Of a stretch of DNA of 24,302 nt, positions 1-5,570 are shown in pieces. This DNA comes from a virus. The position numbers were made by a program, and so were the translations under genes. The number at the start of each line of letters is the position of its first letter. Position 1 is the stretch's first letter. The notes below the pieces were generated by a model. That model searched no databases. It was not told where the DNA came from and was given only the letters and a program-made list of their open reading frames with translations. The stretch spans positions 1-24,302 of the IMG/VR virus record IMGVR_UViG_3300021087_000078. One strand, given 5' to 3'.

Positions 1-132
1 ACGGGGATCGTTCGCCTCATGCAGATGCTTCTTGATGATCTCCTGAAGTTCCATGTCGTACTCAGGAGGACCGTCATAGTCCATCATGTTGTAGAGGGTA
101 CCGCAGGGCTTACACACCAGTAGGCGTGGCAT
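1..132 (-). CDS. small zinc-knuckle protein, 3' end outside window
   Basis: The first 44 codons are in the window and the reading frame is still open at the left edge, so the C-terminus is missing. The protein begins MPRLLVCKPCGTLYNMMDYD and contains one CxxC pair (C7, C10), which would be half of a zinc-binding site if a second pair lies beyond the edge. An acidic helical stretch (EYDMELQEIIKKHL) follows. The start is supported by GGAG eight bases upstream of the ATG. It lies 29 bases after the 71-residue gene and continues the same transcription direction. I recall similar short CxxCGTLYN proteins in phages of Actinobacteria, without a known function. The gene is clear; its role is unknown. 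Confidence 0.75.
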   Translation of the reverse strand, partial: MPRLLVCKPCGTLYNMMDYDGPPEYDMELQEIIKKHLHEANDPR

Positions 133-161
133 AAGTTGTACTCCAGTTATTTGACTGTTAG

Positions 162-377
162 TTAGTCTTCTTGGTATTCAATAGCCGAATCAGTCTGGAT
201 ATGCACCGGAAAGCCAGAAGCGTCCAAGCCATAGTGCCATGGCAGTTCCCGGGAGCGAGTAACGACGCTGGTCAGGTCTACCTCACCACCACGGTCTGGT
301 GTATAGGACTTGCGCTGGCCGTCGGATTTACCCTGTGCCATGTTCTGATTCATTGAGCGGGATTCGTTAACTGCCAT
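162..377 (-). CDS. hypothetical protein, 71 aa
   Basis: A 71-residue hydrophilic protein starting MAVNESRSMNQNMAQGKSDG. It has a Lys/Arg/Gly-rich first third and a more ordered end (PWHYGLDASGFPVHIQTDSA). No family is recognised, and no signal peptide, membrane segment or cysteine is present. The ATG is preceded by AGGA with seven bases of spacing. It is the penultimate gene of the left cassette of small proteins, with short gaps on both sides (38 and 29 bases), and is probably cotranscribed with them. The final motif looks conserved enough to be a small folded segment, but that is only an impression. Confidence 0.7.
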   Translation of the reverse strand: MAVNESRSMNQNMAQGKSDGQRKSYTPDRGGEVDLTSVVTRSRELPWHYGLDASGFPVHIQTDSAIEYQED

Positions 378-415
378 GTGTATATCCTATCAGGTTTCAG
401 GTGGAATGTGGTGGA

Positions 416-1222
416 CTAAGCGGGTCGACCGTTAGTTCGACTGCCTGATACTCCTTCTATTGGAGTGCCCAGTTGAGGGGGACCACTACTAATCGGGCCA
501 GAGAGGTTCCGGTGGGGGGTGCGGAATAGCCCACCTGTAGCGGGGTTAATCGCCCCCTGAAAGTCCGCATTGGCCTCCCTCTCATCCCTCGCCTTGGCTC
601 GCGCTGCCCGCTTGCGGATCGCTCCGGGGGTCTGCGATGGCCCACTGGGTTTCTGCGGGCCGGGGTTTAGTTCGCCCATTGGGCCGGGGTTTAGTTCGCC
701 CATTGGGCCGGGGTTTAGTTCGCCCATTGGGCCGGGGTTTAGTTCGCCCATTGGGCCGGGGTTTAGTTCGCCCATTGGGCGCGGCTGCCTCGGACCTGCC
801 CATGGCTTTGGCTGCCTCGGACCTGCCCATGGCTTTGGCTGCCTCGGACCTGCCCATGGCTTTGGATTTACCGGACCGCCGGGCCCCCCCGGGCCAAGTT
901 CACCGACAGGCTTCTCCTTCTCCTTCTCCTTCTCCTCACGCCTATCTTGAACGTCAATGCCTATGTTCAGTGATGGTTTGTAGTTCCAAGACTTACTAGA
1001 GTCGCTGCCGGTACGGTCGGCTGATACCCCAGCAGAGCCACCAGAGCCCCTACCCATGACGTTGGTACCGCCCCCACCGCCGTGGCCGGAATAGGAGCCT
1101 TCTGTTAGTGAACCACCAACCGCATGGCGCATGTCCTTAGCCTGATCACGGTCAGACAGACCAGTATAGAAACCCTGACCCTGAGCGACCACGTTCTGGG
1201 GGTTGACGTATCGTGCTGCCAT
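416..1222 (-). CDS. Pro/Gly-rich protein with perfect tandem repeats, 268 aa
   Basis: Unknown protein with strong low complexity. Residues 35-75 are Gly/Ser-rich. Residues 95-104 are an alternating Glu/Lys tract. Residues 109-118 are collagen-like (GPGGPGGP). Three copies of KPWAGPRQP occupy 121-147 and five copies of MGELNPGP occupy 150-189, followed by a basic Ala/Arg helix (about 202-216) and a Pro/Ser/Gly-rich end. The repeats are identical at the DNA level, so they expanded recently or are kept identical by recombination. The ATG follows the upstream TAA by 19 bases. The extended repeat region could be a flexible linker or spacer of a virion-associated protein, but nothing in the sequence proves a structural role. 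The many open frames over the repeats arise because both units are multiples of three; this frame is chosen for its length and its non-repeat flanks. Confidence 0.75.
   Translation of the reverse strand: MAARYVNPQNVVAQGQGFYTGLSDRDQAKDMRHAVGGSLTEGSYSGHGGGGGTNVMGRGSGGSAGVSADRTGSDSSKSWNYKPSLNIGIDVQDRREEKEKEKEKPVGELGPGGPGGPVNPKPWAGPRQPKPWAGPRQPKPWAGPRQPRPMGELNPGPMGELNPGPMGELNPGPMGELNPGPMGELNPGPQKPSGPSQTPGAIRKRAARAKARDEREANADFQGAINPATGGLFRTPHRNLSGPISSGPPQLGTPIEGVSGSRTNGRPA
657..776. repeat. five perfect 24-bp tandem repeats
   Basis: Five contiguous identical copies of a 24-bp unit start at 657, 681, 705, 729 and 753, with a further four bases of the unit to 780. Read on the minus strand in the 268-residue gene, each unit encodes MGELNPGP. 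There are no spacers, so this is not a CRISPR array. Confidence 0.97.
783..863. repeat. three perfect 27-bp tandem repeats
   Basis: Three contiguous identical 27-bp units start at 783, 810 and 837. On the minus strand they encode KPWAGPRQP in the same gene as the adjacent 24-bp array, six bases away. Two unrelated units side by side suggest a slippage- or recombination-prone segment. Confidence 0.96.
911..935. repeat. hexanucleotide tract, about four units
   Basis: A run of the hexamer cttctc (plus strand) encodes the alternating Glu-Lys tract of the 268-residue protein. It is a simple-sequence tract of the kind that can change length by polymerase slippage in six-base steps, which would keep the frame. 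Confidence 0.85.
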
Positions 1223-1241
1223 ACTACTAGTTTACCAGTCC

Positions 1242-1613
1242 TTACATCCACATGGGCTGCATCGTGTACCGGTCGGAGCCGGTGAATGTATCGTCAACAA
1301 GAGAACCATTGTGAAGCATGACTGGTGCTCCAGACACCCACGAGCGGTATGCCGGTACCTCACGGGAGGTGTTAATGATGGTGTGGATACTTGGCTCAAA
1401 CTTGACGAACCCACGGGTCTCCGGCATCAGGTGCTGGGGAACTACCGGTCTCGTCTTCCTGATGGTTTCAGGATCAGATATGGCAGATTCCAAGGCCTGA
1501 TCCACGAGGAACTCCTGCCTCGTCTGCCAAGGTCGTTTGTTCTGCCGATACTGCTGCATCGGGAAAGACTGGGCAATAGGGCTGCCACCGGGAGTGATGT
1601 TCTCGGTACTCAC
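1242..1613 (-). CDS. hypothetical protein, 123 aa (GTG start proposed)
   Basis: The frame is open up to 1727, but the upstream part only shadows the end of the 284-residue gene (stop at 1618). The proposed start is the GTG at 1613, giving MSTENITPGGSPIAQSF. It has GGAGAAGG about ten bases upstream and sits just after the upstream stop. The 123-residue product is polar, with a helical middle (RPWQTRQEFLVDQALESAI) and an aromatic/Met-rich end (YRSWVSGAPVMLHNGSLVDD, then YTMQPMWM). There are no cysteines or membrane segments. No family is recognised. It belongs to the string of small left-hand proteins, with the 268-residue repeat gene next downstream. Confidence 0.7.
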   Translation of the reverse strand: MSTENITPGGSPIAQSFPMQQYRQNKRPWQTRQEFLVDQALESAISDPETIRKTRPVVPQHLMPETRGFVKFEPSIHTIINTSREVPAYRSWVSGAPVMLHNGSLVDDTFTGSDRYTMQPMWM

Positions 1614-1617
1614 GACA

Positions 1618-2472
1618 CTACCGCCTTCTCCGCTTACTGGCCTCTGTGCCTGCAAACGGGTTGCTCTCCCCCGTATGCTCTGTGAACATACTATCCATGG
1701 CCTGACGCAACCCAAGCGGGGCACCACTTGAAGTAATCAAGCGATGCCTACGGTTGTCTGCCCTATCGGGGTGAACTACTGCTTCTCTTGGGTCCCAGTC
1801 GGGGTTGGCGACCGTGGGGTCAGTTGACCCCGGCCAGTAGTCAGGGTTCTGGTTACGCATCTGGCTACGAGTCAAGCGAGGAGCAACAATGGAATCCAAA
1901 GCCTCTTCGTGACCCCTAGTATCCCCGGGGGTCTCTGACATTAGACTCTGTAAGGATTCAAACTCAGTAATGTGCCTATTCATAGTACGAGGACGCTGCT
2001 TTAGTAGTTCTAGCCTCTCATCCTGCTCCACACCCGACATATCCTCCCAGAAGAACTCCCTACCCTCATCCCACAGAGTGGAGGATTCCTCAGTCTGTGG
2101 TGCCTCCGGTTCTACAAGATCCCCACTGAGGTGTCTGGATTGGGCTGCGGGGTCTTCCACCCACTCTTCCAACTCTGGAACAGCCAAGTTAGAGATGGGG
2201 GGACGGTCCCTAAAGCGGCCTACAAAGGTTGGGTTTCTAAGCAGACTAGCACGGGTGCGAGTAACCGGTGCGTCCGGTGACACTGACTTGTGCTTGGCGA
2301 TGGGCTTAGAGGCACCGTACCTATACGCAGGAGAGGCAGGGTTCCGGTCGTCAGGAATCTCCAACCCCAGAGGTGTCTCTGGGGACTTGAGGCCTTCTAC
2401 ATCAAGCAGGCGCTTCCTTTCAGGGTATGTCCACAACCCTCCGGGTCCAGAACCACGATCCCGTTCCTTCAT
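1618..2472 (-). CDS. hypothetical protein, 284 aa, charged
   Basis: The largest protein of the left cassette. It is hydrophilic and rich in Pro, Arg, Glu and Asp, and contains no recognised domain. The N-terminal third is Pro-rich (SPETPLGLEIPDDRNPASPA). A short Glu/Asp-rich helical region lies near the middle (EEWVEDPAAQ, LWDEGREFFWEDMSGVEQDE). The C-terminus ends in a basic tail (ASKRRRR). The composition suggests partial disorder. Its ATG overlaps the stop of the 76-residue gene as ATGA (2469-2472), indicating translational coupling. It could be a scaffold-like, internal or decoration protein, but I see no motif that decides this. Confidence 0.72.
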   Translation of the reverse strand: MKERDRGSGPGGLWTYPERKRLLDVEGLKSPETPLGLEIPDDRNPASPAYRYGASKPIAKHKSVSPDAPVTRTRASLLRNPTFVGRFRDRPPISNLAVPELEEWVEDPAAQSRHLSGDLVEPEAPQTEESSTLWDEGREFFWEDMSGVEQDERLELLKQRPRTMNRHITEFESLQSLMSETPGDTRGHEEALDSIVAPRLTRSQMRNQNPDYWPGSTDPTVANPDWDPREAVVHPDRADNRRHRLITSSGAPLGLRQAMDSMFTEHTGESNPFAGTEASKRRRR

Positions 2473-2699
2473 CGAACTGTAGGCCCGTAATCCCCCGTCA
2501 GGGCCGCAAACCCGATGTCACTAATGTCATCCCCAGCAGGTCCAGACTGGGCAGTAATCTTATCGTGGTATAGCCACTGACGAATGACCGCCCGGGTAAC
2601 CGGGTCGGGGTCTGACTGAGCGGCCTCCTCGGCCTTCTGCCTTCGACCAACCTCAGGGGTGGTTCTATCATCGGGAAACTGTGCTCTATGTGCTTTCAT
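2469..2699 (-). CDS. hypothetical protein, 76 aa
   Basis: A small protein with a Pro/Arg/Glu-rich start (MKAHRAQFPDDRTTPEVGRR), a helical stretch (RAVIRQWLYHDKITAQ) and a Gly/Asp-rich end. The frame also offers a GTG at 2708 overlapping the upstream stop as GTGA. I prefer the ATG at 2699 because AGGTGA precedes it at a workable distance; both are possible. It is followed immediately by the 284-residue gene through an ATGA overlap. No family is recognised. Confidence 0.65.
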   Translation of the reverse strand: MKAHRAQFPDDRTTPEVGRRQKAEEAAQSDPDPVTRAVIRQWLYHDKITAQSGPAGDDISDIGFAALTGDYGPTVR

Positions 2700-2704
2700 C
2701 GTTA

Positions 2705-3217
2705 TCACCTATAAAGCGGCAGCATATGCCGTAGCCTTGACTGCCTTTCTGGGTTGACAGGAATCTTCTCAGAGCCCGGCTGGGCCCTTCTCATGGCTTC
2801 TGCACCATTAATCTTACCATCATTAGTGAGCGAAGGAGCGTAAGTACCTACCGGTGCAAACCTCTTACCCTCAGATTCCAGTTGGATGTTGGTAAACTTA
2901 TTAAACTCTGCTGGCCACAGGTAGTCTGATGGGTTGATTCTCTCGCCCTTGTGAACACCACGACTGTACTGTCGTAGGTTCATCCGCTCAATGTGGCCCA
3001 GAATCTTGTCGGCCCGCCTGTTGCCCTCCATCGGACCCAGATAACCGTCTGGGAACTGAGTCTCTACGCCTGTGCGGTAGCCAGAGAGCAGGTAGTCCTT
3101 GGAACTACGGAAGTTCGGGGCCGGTCCTAGGGAAGCGGTGGTCGCAGCCCCCGGTGGTTCGGAGGGGCTGTTCCAGTTAGCGAATACTGCTGCGTTAGCA
3201 GAGGTGCCCTCAGCCAT
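2705..3217 (-). CDS. hypothetical protein, 170 aa
   Basis: A soluble protein starting MAEGTSANAAVFANWNSPSE. The first 35 residues are Ala/Pro/Gly-rich. A likely folded middle has many Tyr/Phe/Asn residues (DYLLSGYRTGVETQFPDGYL, IERMNLRQYSRGVHKGERIN). The end is basic (RQSRLRHMLPLYR). It contains no Cys, membrane segment or known motif. The ATG directly follows the TAA of the 100-residue gene and has GAGG six bases upstream. It belongs to the left cassette and is the one most likely to have a conserved fold, but I do not recognise it. Confidence 0.75.
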   Translation of the reverse strand: MAEGTSANAAVFANWNSPSEPPGAATTASLGPAPNFRSSKDYLLSGYRTGVETQFPDGYLGPMEGNRRADKILGHIERMNLRQYSRGVHKGERINPSDYLWPAEFNKFTNIQLESEGKRFAPVGTYAPSLTNDGKINGAEAMRRAQPGSEKIPVNPERQSRLRHMLPLYR

Positions 3218-3520
3218 TTAAGACCTCGCTCTCATTTCAGGTTCGGGTATTAAGCGAACAGTATCCTTGGGAGTAACGTACTGGTAGTTCAGCATACTCT
3301 CAACCGCCGAACGGGAGGCATCTTGAATGGTGTTAACCGCTCCGTTATGCTGCCACTCCACACCAACGTCAAATGAGTCTTCTGCCATACCAGACCAGTT
3401 CTTCAGATAGTTACGGACAGTAACTGTTTTACCACCAGCAGGAATCTTCAGGTAAGAGTAGTCGTAGTTCCTATCACCACGAGTACTGCCATCACGAGAC
3501 GTATCAAGACCTTCTGGCAT
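3218..3520 (-). CDS. hypothetical protein, 100 aa
   Basis: A 100-residue soluble protein starting MPEGLDTSRDGSTRGDRNYD. The centre may be beta-rich (YSYLKIPAGGKTVTVRNYLK), followed by a helical region (NTIQDASRSAVESMLNYQY) and a short polar tail. Its ATG overlaps the stop of the 118-residue gene as TAATG (3518-3522). It looks more ordered than its neighbours in the cassette. No family is recognised. The tight coupling on both sides suggests it acts with them, possibly in the same structure, which is inference. Confidence 0.75.
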   Translation of the reverse strand: MPEGLDTSRDGSTRGDRNYDYSYLKIPAGGKTVTVRNYLKNWSGMAEDSFDVGVEWQHNGAVNTIQDASRSAVESMLNYQYVTPKDTVRLIPEPEMRARS

Positions 3521-3876
3521 TAGTTTTCATTTTCTTCTCTGGTGGGATAACTCTTGCCCTGATTCCAGTTACGGAACCTGTAGTGACGATCCCACGGACC
3601 TCTACGACCATCCAGAGACTTAGTCTCCCTATCGCTGCTGCCCAACACCTTCCCCACCAAACCGGTACCCTGATTAGAGCGAAACGCCTCGTCCATAACA
3701 CCAAAGGTATCGTCACCGCTGCTGTGATGGCCAGCGTTCATTCCCCTGTTGGCAGAAGCCTGACGAGCAGACGGCCTTCCAAAGAGGGCACGTCCCACCC
3801 CCGGATTGGCACCAACCTGTCCAAGCGTTCCCTTCACGAACGCTGATTTGCCGAAGCGGCCTGATCTAATAGCCAC
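3520..3876 (-). CDS. basic Gly-rich hypothetical protein, 118 aa, GTG start
   Basis: A basic, Gly/Arg/Asn-rich protein of unknown role. It starts with GTG in a TAGTG overlap with the upstream stop (3874-3878). The N-terminus (A-I-R-S-G-R-F after the start) closely resembles that of the next upstream 60-residue protein (T-I-K-S-G-R-Y), and both continue with a G-Q-V-x-G/A-N motif, suggesting related N-terminal peptides. The rest is low-complexity, ending in a basic aromatic segment (RHYRFRNWNQGKSYPTREEN). There are no cysteines or membrane segments. The shared start motif may be a docking or targeting peptide; this is inference. Confidence 0.72.
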   Translation of the reverse strand: MAIRSGRFGKSAFVKGTLGQVGANPGVGRALFGRPSARQASANRGMNAGHHSSGDDTFGVMDEAFRSNQGTGLVGKVLGSSDRETKSLDGRRGPWDRHYRFRNWNQGKSYPTREENEN

Positions 3877-4058
3877 TAGTACTTCTCCCCATCAGGGGTA
3901 GTGGGAGGCTTGTCCTCTACAGGCCTATTGGCTGTTGACCCGGGCGGGGGTCGACCGCTCTTCTTGGGTGTGGTTACTCCCATCGGGGCTGGAGTATAGT
4001 TACCGTATACCTGCCCTTTAGTCCCAGCCCTGAAGTAACGTCCCGACTTGATGGTCAC
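3876..4058 (-). CDS. basic Pro-rich hypothetical protein, 60 aa, GTG start
   Basis: A 60-residue basic protein with a Pro-rich second half (GRPPPGSTANRPVEDKPPTT). Its GTG start overlaps the preceding stop as TAGTG (4056-4060), the same junction used by the next gene. The first residues (TIKSGRYFRAGTKGQVYGN) match the start of the 118-residue protein. It is probably disordered apart from this N-terminal peptide. Function unknown. Confidence 0.7.
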   Translation of the reverse strand: MTIKSGRYFRAGTKGQVYGNYTPAPMGVTTPKKSGRPPPGSTANRPVEDKPPTTPDGEKY

Positions 4059-4264
4059 TACGAGCCCATCACCTTCAGGCCGGTCCCACCAAAGTCAGGC
4101 GAGGTGGGAGGTGAACTAGCGTGCCCAGCGGGCGTGAACGGGCGTGGCTTGCGGTTAGGTCTGTTGGTCTTTACCTTGCCACCAGCACCAGAGGACTCCA
4201 TAGAACTACCGTAGCCGTGGGGCTTCAACTGCTCCAGTGCCTGCTTCTGATTCGGGATTATCAT
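4058..4264 (-). CDS. basic Pro/Gly-rich hypothetical protein, 68 aa
   Basis: The first gene of the left cassette after the SpoVS gene. It encodes a short helical start (MIIPNQKQALEQLKPHGYG) followed by a disordered-looking Lys/Arg/Pro/Gly/Ser-rich body (KTNRPNRKPRPFTPAGHASS). The ATG lies five bases after the SpoVS stop. The leader, GGTAAGATAGTAGTATG, is almost the same as the one before the 268-residue gene. No Shine-Dalgarno sequence is obvious, so translation may depend on the upstream gene. Function unknown. Confidence 0.7.
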   Translation of the reverse strand: MIIPNQKQALEQLKPHGYGSSMESSGAGGKVKTNRPNRKPRPFTPAGHASSPPTSPDFGGTGLKVMGS

Positions 4265-4268
4265 ACTA

Positions 4269-4568
4269 CTATCTTACCACGGGCTTAAAGAACATGGCAG
4301 AGATTTGGTCCCCGTTGTCTCCTACGATGTCGTCAAAGCCTATGATATAGGATACGTCTAAGCCTCTTGGGGCCACGAAACCACGGGCGATGGCACATGC
4401 CTTCACGGCTTGGTTTACTGCACTGGCTCCGATGGCACGCATCTTTGGCGTGTGACCGGAGTTGATTGCCCGTGCGAGAATAGACCCGACACTCTGGGGA
4501 TTGCTTGACCCAGAGACCTTAACTATAGAATCAGTAGAAACTCCTGTGGTCTGGTCCTTGTCAGCCAT
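4269..4568 (-). CDS. spoVS: SpoVS-family protein (stage V sporulation protein S-like)
   Basis: A 99-residue protein that aligns along almost its whole length with the small SpoVS family. Visible landmarks are IVKVSGSSNPQSVGSILARA (about 15-34), MRAIGASAVNQAVKACAIAR (about 43-62), then GFVAPRGLDV and a closing FDDI...DQISAMFFKPVVR. The family has an Alba-like fold; Bacillus SpoVS affects septation and spore-coat assembly, and many homologues occur in non-sporulating bacteria. The N-terminus has about 14 extra polar residues. The ATG is preceded by AGGAG with seven bases of spacing. It sits between the recombination genes and the string of small proteins, so a nucleic-acid-binding or cell-division-modulating role is possible. 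Family assignment is strong; role in the phage is inference. Confidence 0.93.
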   Translation of the reverse strand: MADKDQTTGVSTDSIVKVSGSSNPQSVGSILARAINSGHTPKMRAIGASAVNQAVKACAIARGFVAPRGLDVSYIIGFDDIVGDNGDQISAMFFKPVVR

Positions 4569-4581
4569 CTAAATACTCCTG

Positions 4582-4609
4582 TGTAGAACGGTTATTACCT
4601 CGTTCCACA
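4582..4609 (-). promoter_or_regulatory. RNA hairpin before the SpoVS gene
   Basis: In the 44-base gap between the resolvase-like gene and the SpoVS gene, the minus-strand RNA can form a nine-pair stem (UGUGGAACG with CGUUCUACA, one G-U pair) around a ten-base loop. It starts just after the upstream stop and ends just before the AGGAG of the SpoVS gene. There is no U tract, so it is not a standard intrinsic terminator. It could be an mRNA processing or stability element or modulate SpoVS translation. Confidence 0.5.
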
Positions 4610-4612
4610 AGT

Positions 4613-4978
4613 TTAGGCGTACCCAGCCTCCTGTAAGAGTCGGACCACGTCGCACAACCGCATCACGGCGTAGGTATCATCCAGTGACTTGGCACCTCTC
4701 CCGGGCCTCTTGACCACCAACACAGGAACAGCATCATCCAAGCGTTCGGCCTGCTCAACCGTGTCGTCCAGCCAGCCACTGAGGTTAAACTTCTTCTGGT
4801 TCTTACATTGGATAGACACTTGGCGGTCGTTGTCTGCGTGAGCAATACCATTGATGTCCCCCGTGTCGTACCCACCAGACAGGGCCGTTCTATGTGCGTA
4901 CTGGAACCCACAATGTTGCAGGTACTCCTTTATGAGGGTCTCAAACGAGGTGCCCTTCTGCTTGGATGGATTGCTCAT
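4613..4978 (-). CDS. PD-(D/E)XK resolvase-like nuclease, 121 aa
   Basis: A small soluble protein with the layout of Holliday-junction-resolvase-like or restriction-type endonucleases. It has an N-terminal Glu in a helix (KGTSFETLIKEYL, E13), a GGYDTGDINGI segment with D38/D41, and a VSIQCKNQ strand in which Q57-x-K59 replaces the usual E-x-K. A hydrophobic strand (VPVLVVKRPG) follows. The Q variant is known in the superfamily and does not by itself mean inactivity. The ATG overlaps the upstream stop as ATGA (4975-4978). It is the second small nuclease of the module, besides the 102-residue protein. Likely role: cleavage of recombination or replication intermediates; the substrate is inferred. 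Confidence 0.75.
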   Translation of the reverse strand: MSNPSKQKGTSFETLIKEYLQHCGFQYAHRTALSGGYDTGDINGIAHADNDRQVSIQCKNQKKFNLSGWLDDTVEQAERLDDAVPVLVVKRPGRGAKSLDDTYAVMRLCDVVRLLQEAGYA

Positions 4979-5427
4979 GCAAGATAGCCATGGGACAAAC
5001 TGAAACCCGGACAGACAGTTACGTCTATTGGATCAACAGTTTTAACGACTCTGAACATCTCGGCTCCGTCGATCAAGGCTTGGAGATCGGCTTTGGAGTC
5101 AAGCATCTTGGGGGTGATCTTGTTCCCGTCGGTCGGTAGTGCCTTAGAAATGTGCTGCATCGCTACCTGTGTTTCCCGTTCTACAGGAGCAGTGCCACGG
5201 ATGGCAGCGTCACAGATGGCAGGACGTAGGTCAATCGTCAGGAGGCCACCGTCCAAACTGATTGACGCATCAGCGATCATGGCGTAATCAAGAAAGTCAA
5301 GTTCGGCCTGCTTGATAAACGCTCTGCGTTCGACCCCAGCGACCGGGGGCATGGTACGGCTGCGAACCGCCTCGGCCCGCTCTTGAAATCGCTGAACCAT
5401 TGCTTCTGTATCAAGTGTGTCAGTCAT
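4975..5427 (-). CDS. hypothetical protein, 150 aa, DNA-metabolism neighbourhood
   Basis: A protein of unknown function. It has an N-terminal helical region (MTDTLDTEAMVQRFQERAEA to about 35, with PPVAGVERRAFIKQAELDFL following), then a central ADASISLDGGLLTIDLRP beta segment, then a helical region and a C-terminal beta-like segment (FRVVKTVDPIDVTVCPGFSL). I have seen the same pattern (helix, then A-x-L-D/E-x-G-x-L-T-I-x-L-R) in unannotated proteins of phages of Actinobacteria. The ATG overlaps the preceding mini zinc-ribbon gene (5424-5427, ATGA), and its own stop overlaps the resolvase gene the same way, so the three are translationally coupled. Possibly an accessory of the recombination module. 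Confidence 0.75.
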   Translation of the reverse strand: MTDTLDTEAMVQRFQERAEAVRSRTMPPVAGVERRAFIKQAELDFLDYAMIADASISLDGGLLTIDLRPAICDAAIRGTAPVERETQVAMQHISKALPTDGNKITPKMLDSKADLQALIDGAEMFRVVKTVDPIDVTVCPGFSLSHGYLA

Positions 5428-5570
5428 TTAACTCGGTCCTCATTACGGTCCACAGGGGTATCGCATATGTTACACAATCCCTCGTAGCGCCTCATAGATG
5501 GAGCACCCATGAAGTGCCTCACGCACTTTGGGCACTTGTACATGGAGTCCTTGGGGTAGGTAGTTGTCAT
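5424..5570 (-). CDS. mini zinc-ribbon protein, 48 aa
   Basis: The frame is open to 5708 but the ATG at 5570 overlaps the stop of the preceding gene as ATGA, as in the neighbouring junctions, so I choose it. The 48-residue product has two CxxC knuckles (CPKC at 13-16, CNIC at 33-36) separated by 16 residues, a standard zinc-ribbon spacing, with a basic loop (RHFMGAPSMRRYEG) between. Such ribbons bind DNA, RNA or proteins. It is the second of two consecutive mini zinc-ribbon genes. Specific function unknown; an ATG at 5588 would add six residues. Confidence 0.68.
   Translation of the reverse strand: MTTTYPKDSMYKCPKCVRHFMGAPSMRRYEGLCNICDTPVDRNEDRVK

Noticed and set aside
582-857. A second minus-strand repeat frame (MGRSEAAKA and PNGRTKPR units)
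   Set aside because: It lies wholly inside the 268-residue gene, consists almost only of repeats and has no independent start signal.
657-863. Possible CRISPR array
   Set aside because: The repeats are contiguous, have no spacers and are in frame within a coding region.
570-999. Long plus-strand open frames with collagen-like or Ser/Pro repeats
   Set aside because: They are shadows of the 24- and 27-bp repeats, which are multiples of three and contain no stop in several frames. The minus-strand frame has non-repeat flanks and fits the gene order.
4269-4568. SpoVS as evidence for a spore-forming host
   Set aside because: SpoVS homologues occur widely in non-sporulating bacteria, so the gene does not identify the host.
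4582-4609. Hairpin as an intrinsic terminator
   Set aside because: No U tract follows the stem in the minus-strand RNA, and the next gene's ribosome-binding site begins at once.
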